NCBI GenBank assembly: GCA_900128395.1
Contig: LT649719.1
Span: 1 to 15,231, forward strand
Source of the DNA: Stramenopiles sp. TOSAG23-2
Lineage: Eukaryota; Sar
Length of the DNA stretch: 15,231 bases
Reading direction: 5' to 3'
Shown here: positions 6,267 through 14,883 of the stretch, one piece after another
Layout: every line of letters starts with the position of its first letter
How positions within the stretch are numbered: position 1 is the stretch's first letter
Program-made: the position numbers and the translations under genes
The notes under the pieces: generated by a model
Seen by the model: the letters and a program-made list of their open reading frames with translations, nothing else
Told to the model about the DNA's origin: nothing
Databases searched by the model: none

Positions 6267-9200
6267 TCAATTCCATCTACTAGTGCGTGTACTAGTGCGT
6301 GTACTACGCGTACTACGTGTGCTAGTTCTACTTCCTACGGTTTTACTCTTTGTTGTTGTTCTTCTACTACTTGATCCAGTTTGTTTAATTCTTGTAGCAC
6401 CGCCAAGCAACCCAACACGTCTTGAACGTGTTATCGATGCTTTTTTACGCTTCCACTCTTCAAGTTCTTTTGCTCGAGTGGATTCTTTGGTACTGGCGTT
6501 TTCATTGTTATTACTACTACTACTATTAAATTTTGCCCTGACTCGAGAGGAAGTCCGTAAATTTCTAGGTGTTGAAGACTTAGTATTCGACGGAACATCA
6601 TCTTCTTCATTACGTGAGATTTCTAATACATCATTTTCATTATTGAAATTGACCCTCTTAACACGTTTATTACTACTACTGTTTGAAGATTTTAAAATGC
6701 CACCAGATTTTGTTGTCGATGATTTTGTGCTTTTTCTAGCTGATGATCGGATATTACTATTCAAGGGTCTAATAGCTAATGGCGAAGCACTTTTACGTTT
6801 TCGGCTACTATTTGGTCGAGGTTTCTTTGCAGAAGATCGTACACTCCCAGCAATTGTTTTCTGCTCTCGCAACTCACGTTGTTTGATCGTCAATTCGTTT
6901 TCAAGTTGCTCAACACGTTGTTCAGCTTTACATAATCGTGATTGGTAGGTATCAATCTTTTGTTTTTGTTGTTGCATTTTGTCATCTTTTTCTTTTAATT
7001 CTCTTTCAAATCTAGAGGATTTCTCCGATGCTTTTGATATAGCATTTGACATTTCCTTCATTTCATTTTTACTAGAAGTGGTAGAATCTAAAATATTTCC
7101 TATTTTGTCTTTTAAAGAGGCATTTTCCTCTTCAATTTGTTTTAATTTTCTTCTCACGCTGACAAATTCACGTAATTTATTTTCTTTTTCATAAAGTTGA
7201 TCTTTTGTCTTTTTCAATTGTTCTTGTAACTTCGGTAACTCCATATTTTTCACATTGGCTTTTGCTCTTCCTAACTCAACACCACGAGCACGTCCAGCAA
7301 ATTCAAGGGAACATACGGACTCTTGATAATTCGATAAGGCTGGGCTAACTTGGGCAATCATTAACACTTTATTATCTTTTGATAACGAATTTTGCAATAA
7401 GTATGTTAATTTTGAATCGCGGAATGGAATATGGCCTTGTTTGTTTGATAATGCATTGATGACATTTCCTAACGCAGATAATGATTTATTGATATTTTTT
7501 GCTTCTCGCAAACGATCTCCGCTAGCATCGGTTTTACCGACACGCTCGGATCCAGCAAGATCTACTAATACTAATTTTCCATTCATTTTTGCACCACTTT
7601 CGATTTCTTCTCCTACAATTGTAATTAGAAGCAAACAATGGGAACGACTACTGTGCTCATTTGCTTTTGTCGCACCAACTGATCGATTATGTTCTCCTAT
7701 TTTCATCATTTTGACTATGTCTTCCTGGGACTCAACATTCATCAAATTTGCATTTGGTAAATAATTACCACCTTCTTTACTTTTCCGTATTTCCAAGACA
7801 TTATTATTTGGAGCCGAGTCAGTAGGTATCAAAAGATCACGAATACTTTCGTTATAAATTTCCACCATACTAACAGTCAATGTGTATTCATGAGTTGCTT
7901 TTCTTTGCTCTTTAATTTTAAACAATTCTTCCAAAGATCGAGTATATACCCCAGGATCATTCGCAGGTCCTTGCATAGTGTAAGTTTTTCCGCTGCCTGT
8001 TTGACCATATGCAAAAATACATGAATGGAAACCATCCATTGATGATTGTACCATTGGGCTAACTTCCTTATAAACTGCAGATTGACTTTCACGTGGTTGA
8101 AATACTCTATCATATTCAAATCGTTTTTCACGAGCACCTTTTAAATTTGTTGTTATACTCATTTTATTGTTTCCATGATCAGAAAATCCTATGGTATTTA
8201 CTTCATCGCTATAAGTGTCGATTGGGCGTACACGGCAAAGTACACGAATATTGCCACGTAAACGTTGCAACTCATTGAAAACTTTTCTTCTTGAATCTAT
8301 TTCACGTTCATAATTCTCAACTAATTCTTTTCTCTCAACATCGGCTTTTTTACATTTCTGCATGAATAATTTTGCAATGTTAGTAAAATCATGTCTTAAA
8401 GAAGTAAATTCTTGATTAACTTCATTCGCTAATGCTTTGTATGCACTTGTGACATTTTTACAATTTGTTTTCAATTTTAAAATACCTGCTTTTGTTTTTG
8501 CTGTTTTCGTTGTTAAATCGATTTTGAATTTTTCATGTTCAAATTTTTGATCTTCCAATTCTGCTTTGTTTTCATTAAATTTTCTTTCAAATGTTTCTAA
8601 TTTTCTGGACAAGCTTGTCACTTGACCAGCCAATGATGATTCACGCATTTTTGTCTCGGATAGTTCAACTACTAAATTATCAACAGTTGTTTCACTACTT
8701 TTTAATGCATATTGCAACTCTTCCACTTTTGCGGAATGTTTATTAGCCACTGTTTTTGACGCATCTTCAAATTTAATTAGTAAATCTTTATACTTTTCAC
8801 GTAAATTAGATAATTCATCATCTTTCGATTCTAACACTGTAACACTAGCCTTTACGGTTTTTGTTGCTTCTTGTAACTCATTGTTTTTCTTATCTAAACC
8901 AAGAACACAATCTTCACATTCTTTTTTAATAAGAGCCATTTCGTTATCTTTGCTTTTTACCAATGTTTTTAAATTTTCAATTTCCAACATCGCTGCATGT
9001 AATTTATCTTCCAATACTTTATTATCTTGATTTAATTTCGCCTTCGCTTCAACCTTACTTAAAGATGCTAATGTATTCATATTAATAGCCCCAGTATTGT
9101 TTTGTATTGGGGTACGTGCTTTAGCATTTGCTTTATTTGTACCTCCCCCAGTGTTAAAAAATCCAGATGATGATGGACTGGAAAGAAAACCTGCTACCAT

Positions 9201-9971
9201 ACTGGTACCATACATACTACTTTGTCGCAATACGCGTAAAATGCTATTTGTTTGTGGTTTATTGCTCATGCTAGAACCATTACTCATCATAATCGCAGGA
9301 GAACTAACAGATTTAGTAGGCGTTGAAAACGCTTCCCAGGTCGCAGCATAGACTTGGAAACTATTGTCATCTCTTAAACGTTTGATATCACATAAACAGT
9401 TTACAATTGGCTTCAGTCGACCAGATGATAAATCTTGAATCGAAGGCACGTTGCTTTTTTGAATATTAATTGCACGGCAAAATCGACTGAAACGTGAAAA
9501 GTTTTGTTGTTTCATTCTAGATTTTCCATTCGGGGTACGTTTGGATAATTTAATTTTAATATTAAGGCCACATTTATCACTCAATGACTGTGCCAGTTTG
9601 CATAGCAACGAACCATCTTCTAGTGCAGTAATAAATTTTTCATCTGTTGATATATCCTCGTTTGTTATATCAGCTATCTCATCAACAACTAACTTTCTGG
9701 CTTCACTTACACGCGTTTTCCATCCATCCGCCAATACATCTGCTATTTTATCAGAAATACTGCAAGTATTTGTTACTTTAATTTCTTCTTCTGTTATGTT
9801 CAGGTCCTTTCTGGCGTTTTCTTCTGGTATTTCAAGATCAATATTGTCAGTGGTAACAACTACAACCTCATCGTCAACACCATTATTTGAGTTCTCGTCG
9901 TGAATTGGTGTATTTTCCTCTACTACTATGGCATTTAAATCTTCCTCTGTGTTATGATTCATCATATTCAC
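6267..9971 (-). CDS. Kinesin-14 with calponin-homology domain and central motor (KCH-type)
   Basis: The protein has 1234 residues in a single exon. Residues 1-85 are acidic and low complexity. A calponin-homology domain (about 88-200, with ALEDGSLLCKLAQSL and INIQKSNVPSIQDL) suggests actin or microtubule lattice binding. A Ser/Asn-rich linker is followed by a long coiled coil (about 305-570). The kinesin-14 neck-motor junction LQRLRGNIRVLCRVRP (568-583) starts the motor (to about 904), with P-loop GQTGSGKT 656-663, switch I NEHSSRSH 771-778 and switch II DLAGSER 804-810, all intact. A second coiled coil (about 905-1040) and a very basic Ser/Thr/Arg tail (about 1045-1234), which could bind microtubules or DNA or be a phospho-target, complete it. 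The GN-type neck marks a minus-end-directed kinesin-14 even though the motor is not at the C-terminus. CH-domain kinesin-14s are known in plants and some protists, where they link actin and microtubules; that role here is inference. It shares a divergent promoter with the membrane protein gene. Confidence 0.93.
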   Translation of the reverse strand: MNMMNHNTEEDLNAIVVEENTPIHDENSNNGVDDEVVVVTTDNIDLEIPEENARKDLNITEEEIKVTNTCSISDKIADVLADGWKTRVSEARKLVVDEIADITNEDISTDEKFITALEDGSLLCKLAQSLSDKCGLNIKIKLSKRTPNGKSRMKQQNFSRFSRFCRAINIQKSNVPSIQDLSSGRLKPIVNCLCDIKRLRDDNSFQVYAATWEAFSTPTKSVSSPAIMMSNGSSMSNKPQTNSILRVLRQSSMYGTSMVAGFLSSPSSSGFFNTGGGTNKANAKARTPIQNNTGAINMNTLASLSKVEAKAKLNQDNKVLEDKLHAAMLEIENLKTLVKSKDNEMALIKKECEDCVLGLDKKNNELQEATKTVKASVTVLESKDDELSNLREKYKDLLIKFEDASKTVANKHSAKVEELQYALKSSETTVDNLVVELSETKMRESSLAGQVTSLSRKLETFERKFNENKAELEDQKFEHEKFKIDLTTKTAKTKAGILKLKTNCKNVTSAYKALANEVNQEFTSLRHDFTNIAKLFMQKCKKADVERKELVENYEREIDSRRKVFNELQRLRGNIRVLCRVRPIDTYSDEVNTIGFSDHGNNKMSITTNLKGAREKRFEYDRVFQPRESQSAVYKEVSPMVQSSMDGFHSCIFAYGQTGSGKTYTMQGPANDPGVYTRSLEELFKIKEQRKATHEYTLTVSMVEIYNESIRDLLIPTDSAPNNNVLEIRKSKEGGNYLPNANLMNVESQEDIVKMMKIGEHNRSVGATKANEHSSRSHCLLLITIVGEEIESGAKMNGKLVLVDLAGSERVGKTDASGDRLREAKNINKSLSALGNVINALSNKQGHIPFRDSKLTYLLQNSLSKDNKVLMIAQVSPALSNYQESVCSLEFAGRARGVELGRAKANVKNMELPKLQEQLKKTKDQLYEKENKLREFVSVRRKLKQIEEENASLKDKIGNILDSTTSSKNEMKEMSNAISKASEKSSRFERELKEKDDKMQQQKQKIDTYQSRLCKAEQRVEQLENELTIKQRELREQKTIAGSVRSSAKKPRPNSSRKRKSASPLAIRPLNSNIRSSARKSTKSSTTKSGGILKSSNSSSNKRVKRVNFNNENDVLEISRNEEDDVPSNTKSSTPRNLRTSSRVRAKFNSSSSNNNENASTKESTRAKELEEWKRKKASITRSRRVGLLGGATRIKQTGSSSRRTTTKSKTVGSRTSTRSTRSTRTSTRTSRWN
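6279..6323 (-). repeat. Short coding minisatellite in the kinesin tail
   Basis: On the + strand ACTAGTGCGTGT occurs twice in tandem (6279-6290, 6291-6302), followed by degenerate ACTACGCGT and ACTACGTGTGCT units. It encodes the repeated Ser-Thr-Arg pattern at the extreme C-terminus of the kinesin, so repeat-number changes would alter tail charge by whole codons. Confidence 0.75.
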
Positions 9972-10604
9972 ACAATGATATCACTATTATATATGTATAT
10001 TTTTTTAAAATCTGTTGTTTATCAATATTAATAACGCAAAAAAAAAAGTAAACAAAGTATATGCAATAATAAAAATAATAATGATTCTTTTTCTTCTTAC
10101 AATGTAATCTGTAGAAATATATGTCTGTATATTATCTATACTATCTATATTTTTACAGTTTCGAGTGGATATTTATTGTGTGGTAAAGTGGTGGTGTGTG
10201 AAGCTCCCTCAAAGAAATTGCCGCCGAGCGAGAAACTCAACGTTCAATATATTGCAAATTGCAAATATATGATAGACATAGCACTACGACATGAAGACGA
10301 AAGAAACTGCAAAAACTATTATACCTATTTGGTGTAGTCTTTATATCCTATCAAAAAGGTGGCGCAAAAAAAAAAAATAATGGAAAAAAAAAAATAATAA
10401 TTGCACAATAGTTGCAATACGGTAATTAAAAAAAAAATAAAGGCACACCTGGCACAGCAAGTATAATAAAGCAGTTTCAAGTTTTTTTTTATATATTATA
10501 CGATTTGTTGTGTCTAAAAAAGAGCTGAATGATATAGTGTATACGCATTTCGTTATATACTTTTAAGATCAACAATATATCTGTTTAAATATCCATCTAA
10601 AACG
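9972..10604. promoter_or_regulatory. Divergent promoter region between the kinesin and membrane protein genes
   Basis: These 633 bases separate the two start codons and must hold both promoters. I see no gene. The palindrome TTGCAA occurs three times: at 10252-10257 and 10259-10264, tightly spaced by seven bases within a near-symmetrical block, and again at 10412-10417. Three poly(A) runs of 12, 11 and 10 bases (10366-10377, 10384-10394, 10428-10437) with TAAT spacers could keep nucleosomes off. A GC-A10-GTAAA word at 10036-10052 matches one upstream of the kinase gene at 4149. GGTGGCGC precedes the first A run. All regulatory roles are inferred. Confidence 0.45.
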
Positions 10605-13600
10605 ATGCAAATGTTACATTATTGGAATCCTATAAAAAAGGCCATAACGTTCATACTATTTTTTTTTCTTTTTTGGCAAATAAATTTAATAATAGTAGTT
10701 ACATCGTCGTCCAGTAGTAGTAGTAGTAGCAATAGTAACAACAATAACAATGGTCAACTAATAGGTATTCCAACGCCTGTAACAGATGCATTTGAAGGTC
10801 GTGTCTACACATACTATATAAAATTGTCAAAACGCCCATATTCTTCGTCCATTCCATCAGTAAATGTCAATGTAAATATTATAGATCAAGGAGACAATGG
10901 TGGTGATTTAAAACTATTTTGCTCATTGGCAGATACTACTTTAAATCAAAAGCAGTTTGAGTTTAGTTTCGAAACATGGGATATACCTATACCTGTAAAT
11001 GTAAAAGTCGCTACAAATGACTATACGCTAAGAAAGTATTCCCCGATCACTACGTGTCGGATAAATCATAAGGTGACAAGCGAAGATGCATTGTACTATA
11101 ATCACAACGATACACTTTTGAATATATCGATAGTGAGTCGAGGTTGCGGTTTGGGTGAATATCATGGTATCGACCGTCTAAAATATGTTACATATAAAAA
11201 TACTAATATGGGAGAAAATGAATGTATATGTGGCCCACAATATTATAAATCAAACGATGTAACAAACTGTACAAATTGTAATTTAAAGGAAGGAATTGTT
11301 TGTAATCAAATAGGTGTTGGTAATATGCCTCCAATTGTTAAGAATTTTTGGAGATATGGTCTCCCAAATAGAAATGATATTGAAAATATTTATAAATGTC
11401 CATATGACGATACATGTATAGGTGGAAATAATACTAAAAATAGATGTAGTATTGGACATCATGAACAGTTTCCTTTATGTGCAAAATGCGAAATAGATTA
11501 TGTATTGATTAATGAAAAATGCATTTTATGCAATGGCACCAAGTCTTACAACGAAAAACAAAATATATTTACAATGTCAACTATATTGCCAGTACATTCA
11601 TTGAAATTAATGTACATCTTATTAGGTTCAACCATAATGTTAATTTTTGTTTTTGTTTTATATATTACAAAACGTGCTATATCAAAAGAGGCCGAAGAGG
11701 AATTAAAAGCAAAACTAATTGGTTTAAATTTAGATACCATTTTCAACAGTTCTACAGAACATCATTTAACAATGGATGCATTTATAAATATGCTAAATGC
11801 ACACCATGAAAATTTTTCTATCGATGAAATTCATCTTTTATTTCAAACTGTAGATAAAGATCAAACTGGATATATAGATAAAATGCATTTGTTATTATAT
11901 GCAACTAATTCGGGATGGGTGGATGTTGAAAATATAGAACGTAAACGTAAAGCGTATAAATGGCGGATAAAACGAAATAAAAAAAGAAATAAATTGTTAG
12001 GAACAGCTTATATGAAATTCAAATTATTATTTACATACTTGCAAATGTTATCTATATTTGGAATTACATTTAGTAATACAATTAAATGGCCTAGATTAAT
12101 AAAACGAACGATGGGTTATTTAGAATTTACAACATTTGATTTGTATTCTTTCCCCTTTGCAGAATTTATAGATTGCCATATGTATGTAAGCTTTTTACAT
12201 CATTTTATATATAATGTTGCAATATTTCCTGCCATCATATTGCTTATCGTTTCCTCATATGGTATTGGAATTGCATATCGTAAATTAAAAAAACGCCTAT
12301 ATAAAAATTCACAAGATAAAAGCAAAACTGGTTCTGTTAAATATACAAATGACAGTATGGTTGCAAATATTTATACTATGATAAGTTTTACTGCATATGT
12401 ATTATATACAGGGGTTTTAACACGAATGATACAAATGTTAACATGTACAAAATTTATTACAGGTAATAATGGAGAAGCAAAATACTTTTTAAATGCTGAT
12501 TTTTCAATACAATGCTACAACAATGATGAAAATAACTATTGGACTTTTTTTGCATTAAGTCTTACATGTTGTGTGTTCTATGGTCTCGGATATCCAGCAG
12601 TACAATTAATTTTATTGCATCACAATCGTAAATATTTATATTATGACGAGGAAGAAAATATGAAAAGAAATAAAACGCTAAGACAAGAAGATGAGTTTAT
12701 AGTAAGACGTCATCGTGCTGTTAAAAAACGATTAGGGGCTACGTATAGCAAATATAACCCAGATTCGTACTATTTTGAGATTGTTGATTTATTACGGCGT
12801 TTTATATTGTGTGGCATTTTACTCTTTCTGAACAATATTTACAACAGTAACCCAAATGTTCTAGATTTATCTATTATACAAATGTTATGTGGCATATTCA
12901 TTTGTTTCGCATGGGTATTGGCAATAGCCTACAAGCGACCATATACGGCATATTGGGACAATATCTTAAGCTTAACTTTGTCAGCTCATTTATGTTTTTT
13001 GTTACTTGTTGGAATGTGTCTAACACTTTGGGATGCAAAACACGGCCCATTGTTATCCTCAGATATTGCAATAGACGATAACAACGGTGTATCGCATTAT
13101 TTTTTAATGGTGACTATATTCTTACTTTCAAGTATGGGAATATGTATGATATTTGGTTTTGTGCTATTATTTATTTCCATGTCTTGTACTCAACATTTGA
13201 AATGTTGCGCATCCTTGTATAACCATTTAATGACAGAGGAAGAACAAGAGCAACAAGATCAAGTGCTTGATCATTTTGAATATGCAAGCGAATGGCTTGA
13301 TAGTCAAAAACAAATATTAGGGATAATGACAGCAGATGATGTCGTAGATAGCTTAAGTGAATGTAAAAAGGTATTAATGAAAACGCTTGAAAATGAAGAA
13401 AATCATTTACAAGAAAGTTTCGATAAATGGAATGAAAAATTACAACATCATGAAAAGCAACATAATAAATTAAGTTTTGAAATTGACGAACTTAAAAAAG
13501 TTTTAGAGAATCCAAGTTTATCTGGAAAATTAAAAGTGGTAACAAAAAAAGAATTAGATGAAAAAATCGATGCATTAATGAAAAACGCTAAAGCACAGGC

Positions 13601-14138
13601 TTATGCAGCGCAAGAGACTAAAGAGTATAAAAATAAAATTAAAGAAAAAGGAAATAGAGGCAAAATGATCAAGAAATTGAAAGCGAAAAAAAAGAAAATG
13701 GTTAAAGCAGGAGATGTATATAAAGGTGGTAGTCCAACAGCAAGCTCACGAAGTAGAGACGCAAGCCCAACAAGAAATGATAGAAGATTCAAAGGAAGAT
13801 CAAGCAAAAAACAAACGCTTGAACCTTCTATATTGCCTAGTTGTAAGGAACTATGTACATGTATTTGTTTTTGCTGTTGTAATAAGAGGAAGTGTGATAA
13901 ATGTTACAAACAATGTGATAAAATGTTATACAAACGAAAAACGATAATAGGACCAAATACACATGAAATAAGAGATGTAATATCTGTCAGAAATAACGAT
14001 GATGCATTGTTTGGTAAAACACAAAAAAAGTTTATAGTTGGTGAAAAAAAAATAGTGAAGAAAAAAAGAGTAAAAATACGAAGTGTAAAGAAGAGGAAGA
14101 AAGCTGTTGCAGCAGCAGAAAAAGTGCTGGGTGTTTGA
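10605..14138 (+). CDS. Large multi-pass membrane protein: Cys-rich ectodomain, EF-hand, TRP-like transmembrane block
   Basis: The protein has 1177 residues in one exon. A hydrophobic N-terminus (about 13-33) looks like a signal peptide. It is followed by Ser9 and Asn-rich low-complexity sequence (AGT/AAT codon repeats). Residues 58-165 resemble Calx-beta/adhesin-like modules (EGRVYTYYIKLS, SFETWDIPIPVNVKV). A Cys-rich segment (about 181-310) with CxxC pairs looks like a GCC2/GCC3, EGF or TNFR-like stalk. After a first membrane helix (about 332-355) comes an EF-hand-like region with loop DKDQTGYIDKMH (417-428), where the last coordinating position is His rather than Glu. About eight more hydrophobic helices lie between 470 and 860, including YYFEIVDLLRRFILCGILLF (722-741), a hallmark of TRP-like protist proteins. 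The cytosolic tail has a coiled coil (about 915-1000), a Lys-rich stretch, a Cys cluster (1080-1104, about ten Cys) and a basic C-terminus. It is probably a surface receptor or ion channel sensing ligand or Ca2+. Function is inferred; topology is well supported. AATAAA lies at 14167-14172, 29 bases past the stop. Confidence 0.82.
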   Translation: MQMLHYWNPIKKAITFILFFFLFWQINLIIVVTSSSSSSSSSNSNNNNNGQLIGIPTPVTDAFEGRVYTYYIKLSKRPYSSSIPSVNVNVNIIDQGDNGGDLKLFCSLADTTLNQKQFEFSFETWDIPIPVNVKVATNDYTLRKYSPITTCRINHKVTSEDALYYNHNDTLLNISIVSRGCGLGEYHGIDRLKYVTYKNTNMGENECICGPQYYKSNDVTNCTNCNLKEGIVCNQIGVGNMPPIVKNFWRYGLPNRNDIENIYKCPYDDTCIGGNNTKNRCSIGHHEQFPLCAKCEIDYVLINEKCILCNGTKSYNEKQNIFTMSTILPVHSLKLMYILLGSTIMLIFVFVLYITKRAISKEAEEELKAKLIGLNLDTIFNSSTEHHLTMDAFINMLNAHHENFSIDEIHLLFQTVDKDQTGYIDKMHLLLYATNSGWVDVENIERKRKAYKWRIKRNKKRNKLLGTAYMKFKLLFTYLQMLSIFGITFSNTIKWPRLIKRTMGYLEFTTFDLYSFPFAEFIDCHMYVSFLHHFIYNVAIFPAIILLIVSSYGIGIAYRKLKKRLYKNSQDKSKTGSVKYTNDSMVANIYTMISFTAYVLYTGVLTRMIQMLTCTKFITGNNGEAKYFLNADFSIQCYNNDENNYWTFFALSLTCCVFYGLGYPAVQLILLHHNRKYLYYDEEENMKRNKTLRQEDEFIVRRHRAVKKRLGATYSKYNPDSYYFEIVDLLRRFILCGILLFLNNIYNSNPNVLDLSIIQMLCGIFICFAWVLAIAYKRPYTAYWDNILSLTLSAHLCFLLLVGMCLTLWDAKHGPLLSSDIAIDDNNGVSHYFLMVTIFLLSSMGICMIFGFVLLFISMSCTQHLKCCASLYNHLMTEEEQEQQDQVLDHFEYASEWLDSQKQILGIMTADDVVDSLSECKKVLMKTLENEENHLQESFDKWNEKLQHHEKQHNKLSFEIDELKKVLENPSLSGKLKVVTKKELDEKIDALMKNAKAQAYAAQETKEYKNKIKEKGNRGKMIKKLKAKKKKMVKAGDVYKGGSPTASSRSRDASPTRNDRRFKGRSSKKQTLEPSILPSCKELCTCICFCCCNKRKCDKCYKQCDKMLYKRKTIIGPNTHEIRDVISVRNNDDALFGKTQKKFIVGEKKIVKKKRVKIRSVKKRKKAVAAAEKVLGV

Positions 14139-14230
14139 GAAAATTGAAAATTAGCTCTCTCCTCAAAATAAAAAACTCTCTCGATAAAACTTTTCGTCAA
14201 TTATTATTTTTTATATAAAAATTAAAATTT

Positions 14231-14518
14231 TTACTTCCATCCACTACCATGATTTATTTTGACTCTTTCACGAACATCACGATGTCTTGTACGTAAACTT
14301 AAACCGGACAACATCATTGCCGTTTTTGGTCTACCACGACTTCTAATCTTTCGTGTTAATGACATGGCAGCACCTTGCAATTGTTGTGGTGATCCTGCAA
14401 ACTCTAATGCCTCCTTCAAGTTACGTTTAGACACAGGCATAGCACTATATGGTCTCACCATTTTTGCGGATGATGATCGTCTTAAAGAGTTATTATTACT
14501 TGTTTTCTCATTGATTTT
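14231..14518 (-). CDS. Second open frame, likely C-terminal part of the same split gene
   Basis: This frame opens just after a TAA at 14519-14521 and runs to TAA at 14231-14233; the first ATG inside it is at 14461 (76 residues). The product is basic, with RPYSAMPVS, KEALEFAGSP, LTRKIRSRGRPKTAMM and an Arg-rich end. RPxSA/RPxTA-like motifs are common in cytoskeletal proteins, but I cannot name a family. Its amino-acid style matches the upstream frame, and the two overlap by 34 bases around an A6 run (14515-14520). Adding one A there would give a single 184-residue reading frame. A sequencing indel, a real frameshift mutation, ribosomal frameshifting or two separate proteins are all possible. 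It converges with the membrane protein gene, with 92 bases between the stops. Confidence 0.45.
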   Translation of the reverse strand, partial: KINEKTSNNNSLRRSSSAKMVRPYSAMPVSKRNLKEALEFAGSPQQLQGAAMSLTRKIRSRGRPKTAMMLSGLSLRTRHRDVRERVKINHGSGWK

Positions 14519-14784
14519 TTAAATGATTCTCGATTAATTCCATTTTTTGGTGCACCAAAAATACGATAAGCAACTCGCATAGTATCCTGCGGTCTACGTA
14601 CACGCGACATAATTTTATCATGTAACACTTGTCTAATTTTTGAAATATCCCATTCTAATGACTTGCGTAGATTTGTTTTCTTTTTGATCGTTCTGTCATG
14701 TCGTTTCTTTCGATCAGCTGTTACTAATCGATTCAATGTTTGCTTTGCATATTGCAAATCTTGTTTTTTATGTCGATGGTGCAT
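14482..14784 (-). CDS. Unrecognised basic protein, possible degenerate EF-hand (5' part of a split gene?)
   Basis: One hundred residues, starting with a His/Lys-rich MHHRHKKQ. It is very basic and helical, with LHDKIMSRVRRPQDTMRVAYRIFG leading into APKNGINRESFKK. The pattern of helix, then Phe, Gly/Asn, Gly-Ile, then Phe resembles EF-hands of flagellar or cytoskeletal proteins, but the acidic loop residues are missing and the loop is one residue short. The ATG follows directly after a TATATATATAG splice-acceptor-like sequence. The frame ends at TAA 14482-14484, within an overlap with a second open frame (14518 to 14231) that looks like its continuation. I do not recognise a family. It may be a genuine short protein or the first half of a 184-residue protein. 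Confidence 0.5.
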   Translation of the reverse strand: MHHRHKKQDLQYAKQTLNRLVTADRKKRHDRTIKKKTNLRKSLEWDISKIRQVLHDKIMSRVRRPQDTMRVAYRIFGAPKNGINRESFKKSMRKQVIITL

Positions 14785-14786
14785 GT

Positions 14787-14883
14787 CTATATATATATAA
14801 CTTTGTGTGTGTATTATAAATTATATAATATAATATACACGTTTAATATAAAAATCCAAATATATATATATATATATATATAC
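14787..14883 (-). other. Candidate 97-nt intron in the 5' leader of the split gene
   Basis: On the minus strand the donor is AAAG|GTATAT at 14884/14883 and the acceptor is TATATATATAG at 14787, just two bases before the ATG at 14784. The style matches the proven kinase intron (TA-rich 3' end, TATAG acceptor). Joining it to the upstream open stretch (ATG at 15039) does not keep the coding frame, because the joined frame stops after about 18 codons. The intron, if real, therefore lies in the 5' untranslated leader. The evidence is splice signals alone. Confidence 0.3.
14860..14882. repeat. (TA)n microsatellite
   Basis: About 23 bases of uninterrupted alternating A and T, next to the candidate donor of the leader intron. 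Shorter TA tracts recur at about 14789-14800 and 15050-15063. Confidence 0.9.

Noticed and set aside
6235-6948. 237-residue leucine/valine-rich open frame on the + strand
   Set aside because: It is the antisense of the Arg/Ser/Lys-rich kinesin tail; the poly-Leu look comes from the complement of those codons.
10605-10745. Poly-Ser/Asn repeats as evidence of a mis-called start
   Set aside because: The hydrophobic signal-like segment lies before the repeats and is in frame, so the ATG at 10605 is the sensible start.
14447-14501. Short GT-AG introns (19 or 55 nt) restoring the frame of the split gene
   Set aside because: Removing either leads to a stop soon after and does not connect to the second frame; they are also far shorter than the supported 212-nt intron.
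14482-14530. Programmed -1 ribosomal frameshift with a canonical slippery heptamer
   Set aside because: In the zero frame the codons are TTT AAA AAA TCA, which do not fit X-XXY-YYZ. A simple indel in A6 explains it more plainly.
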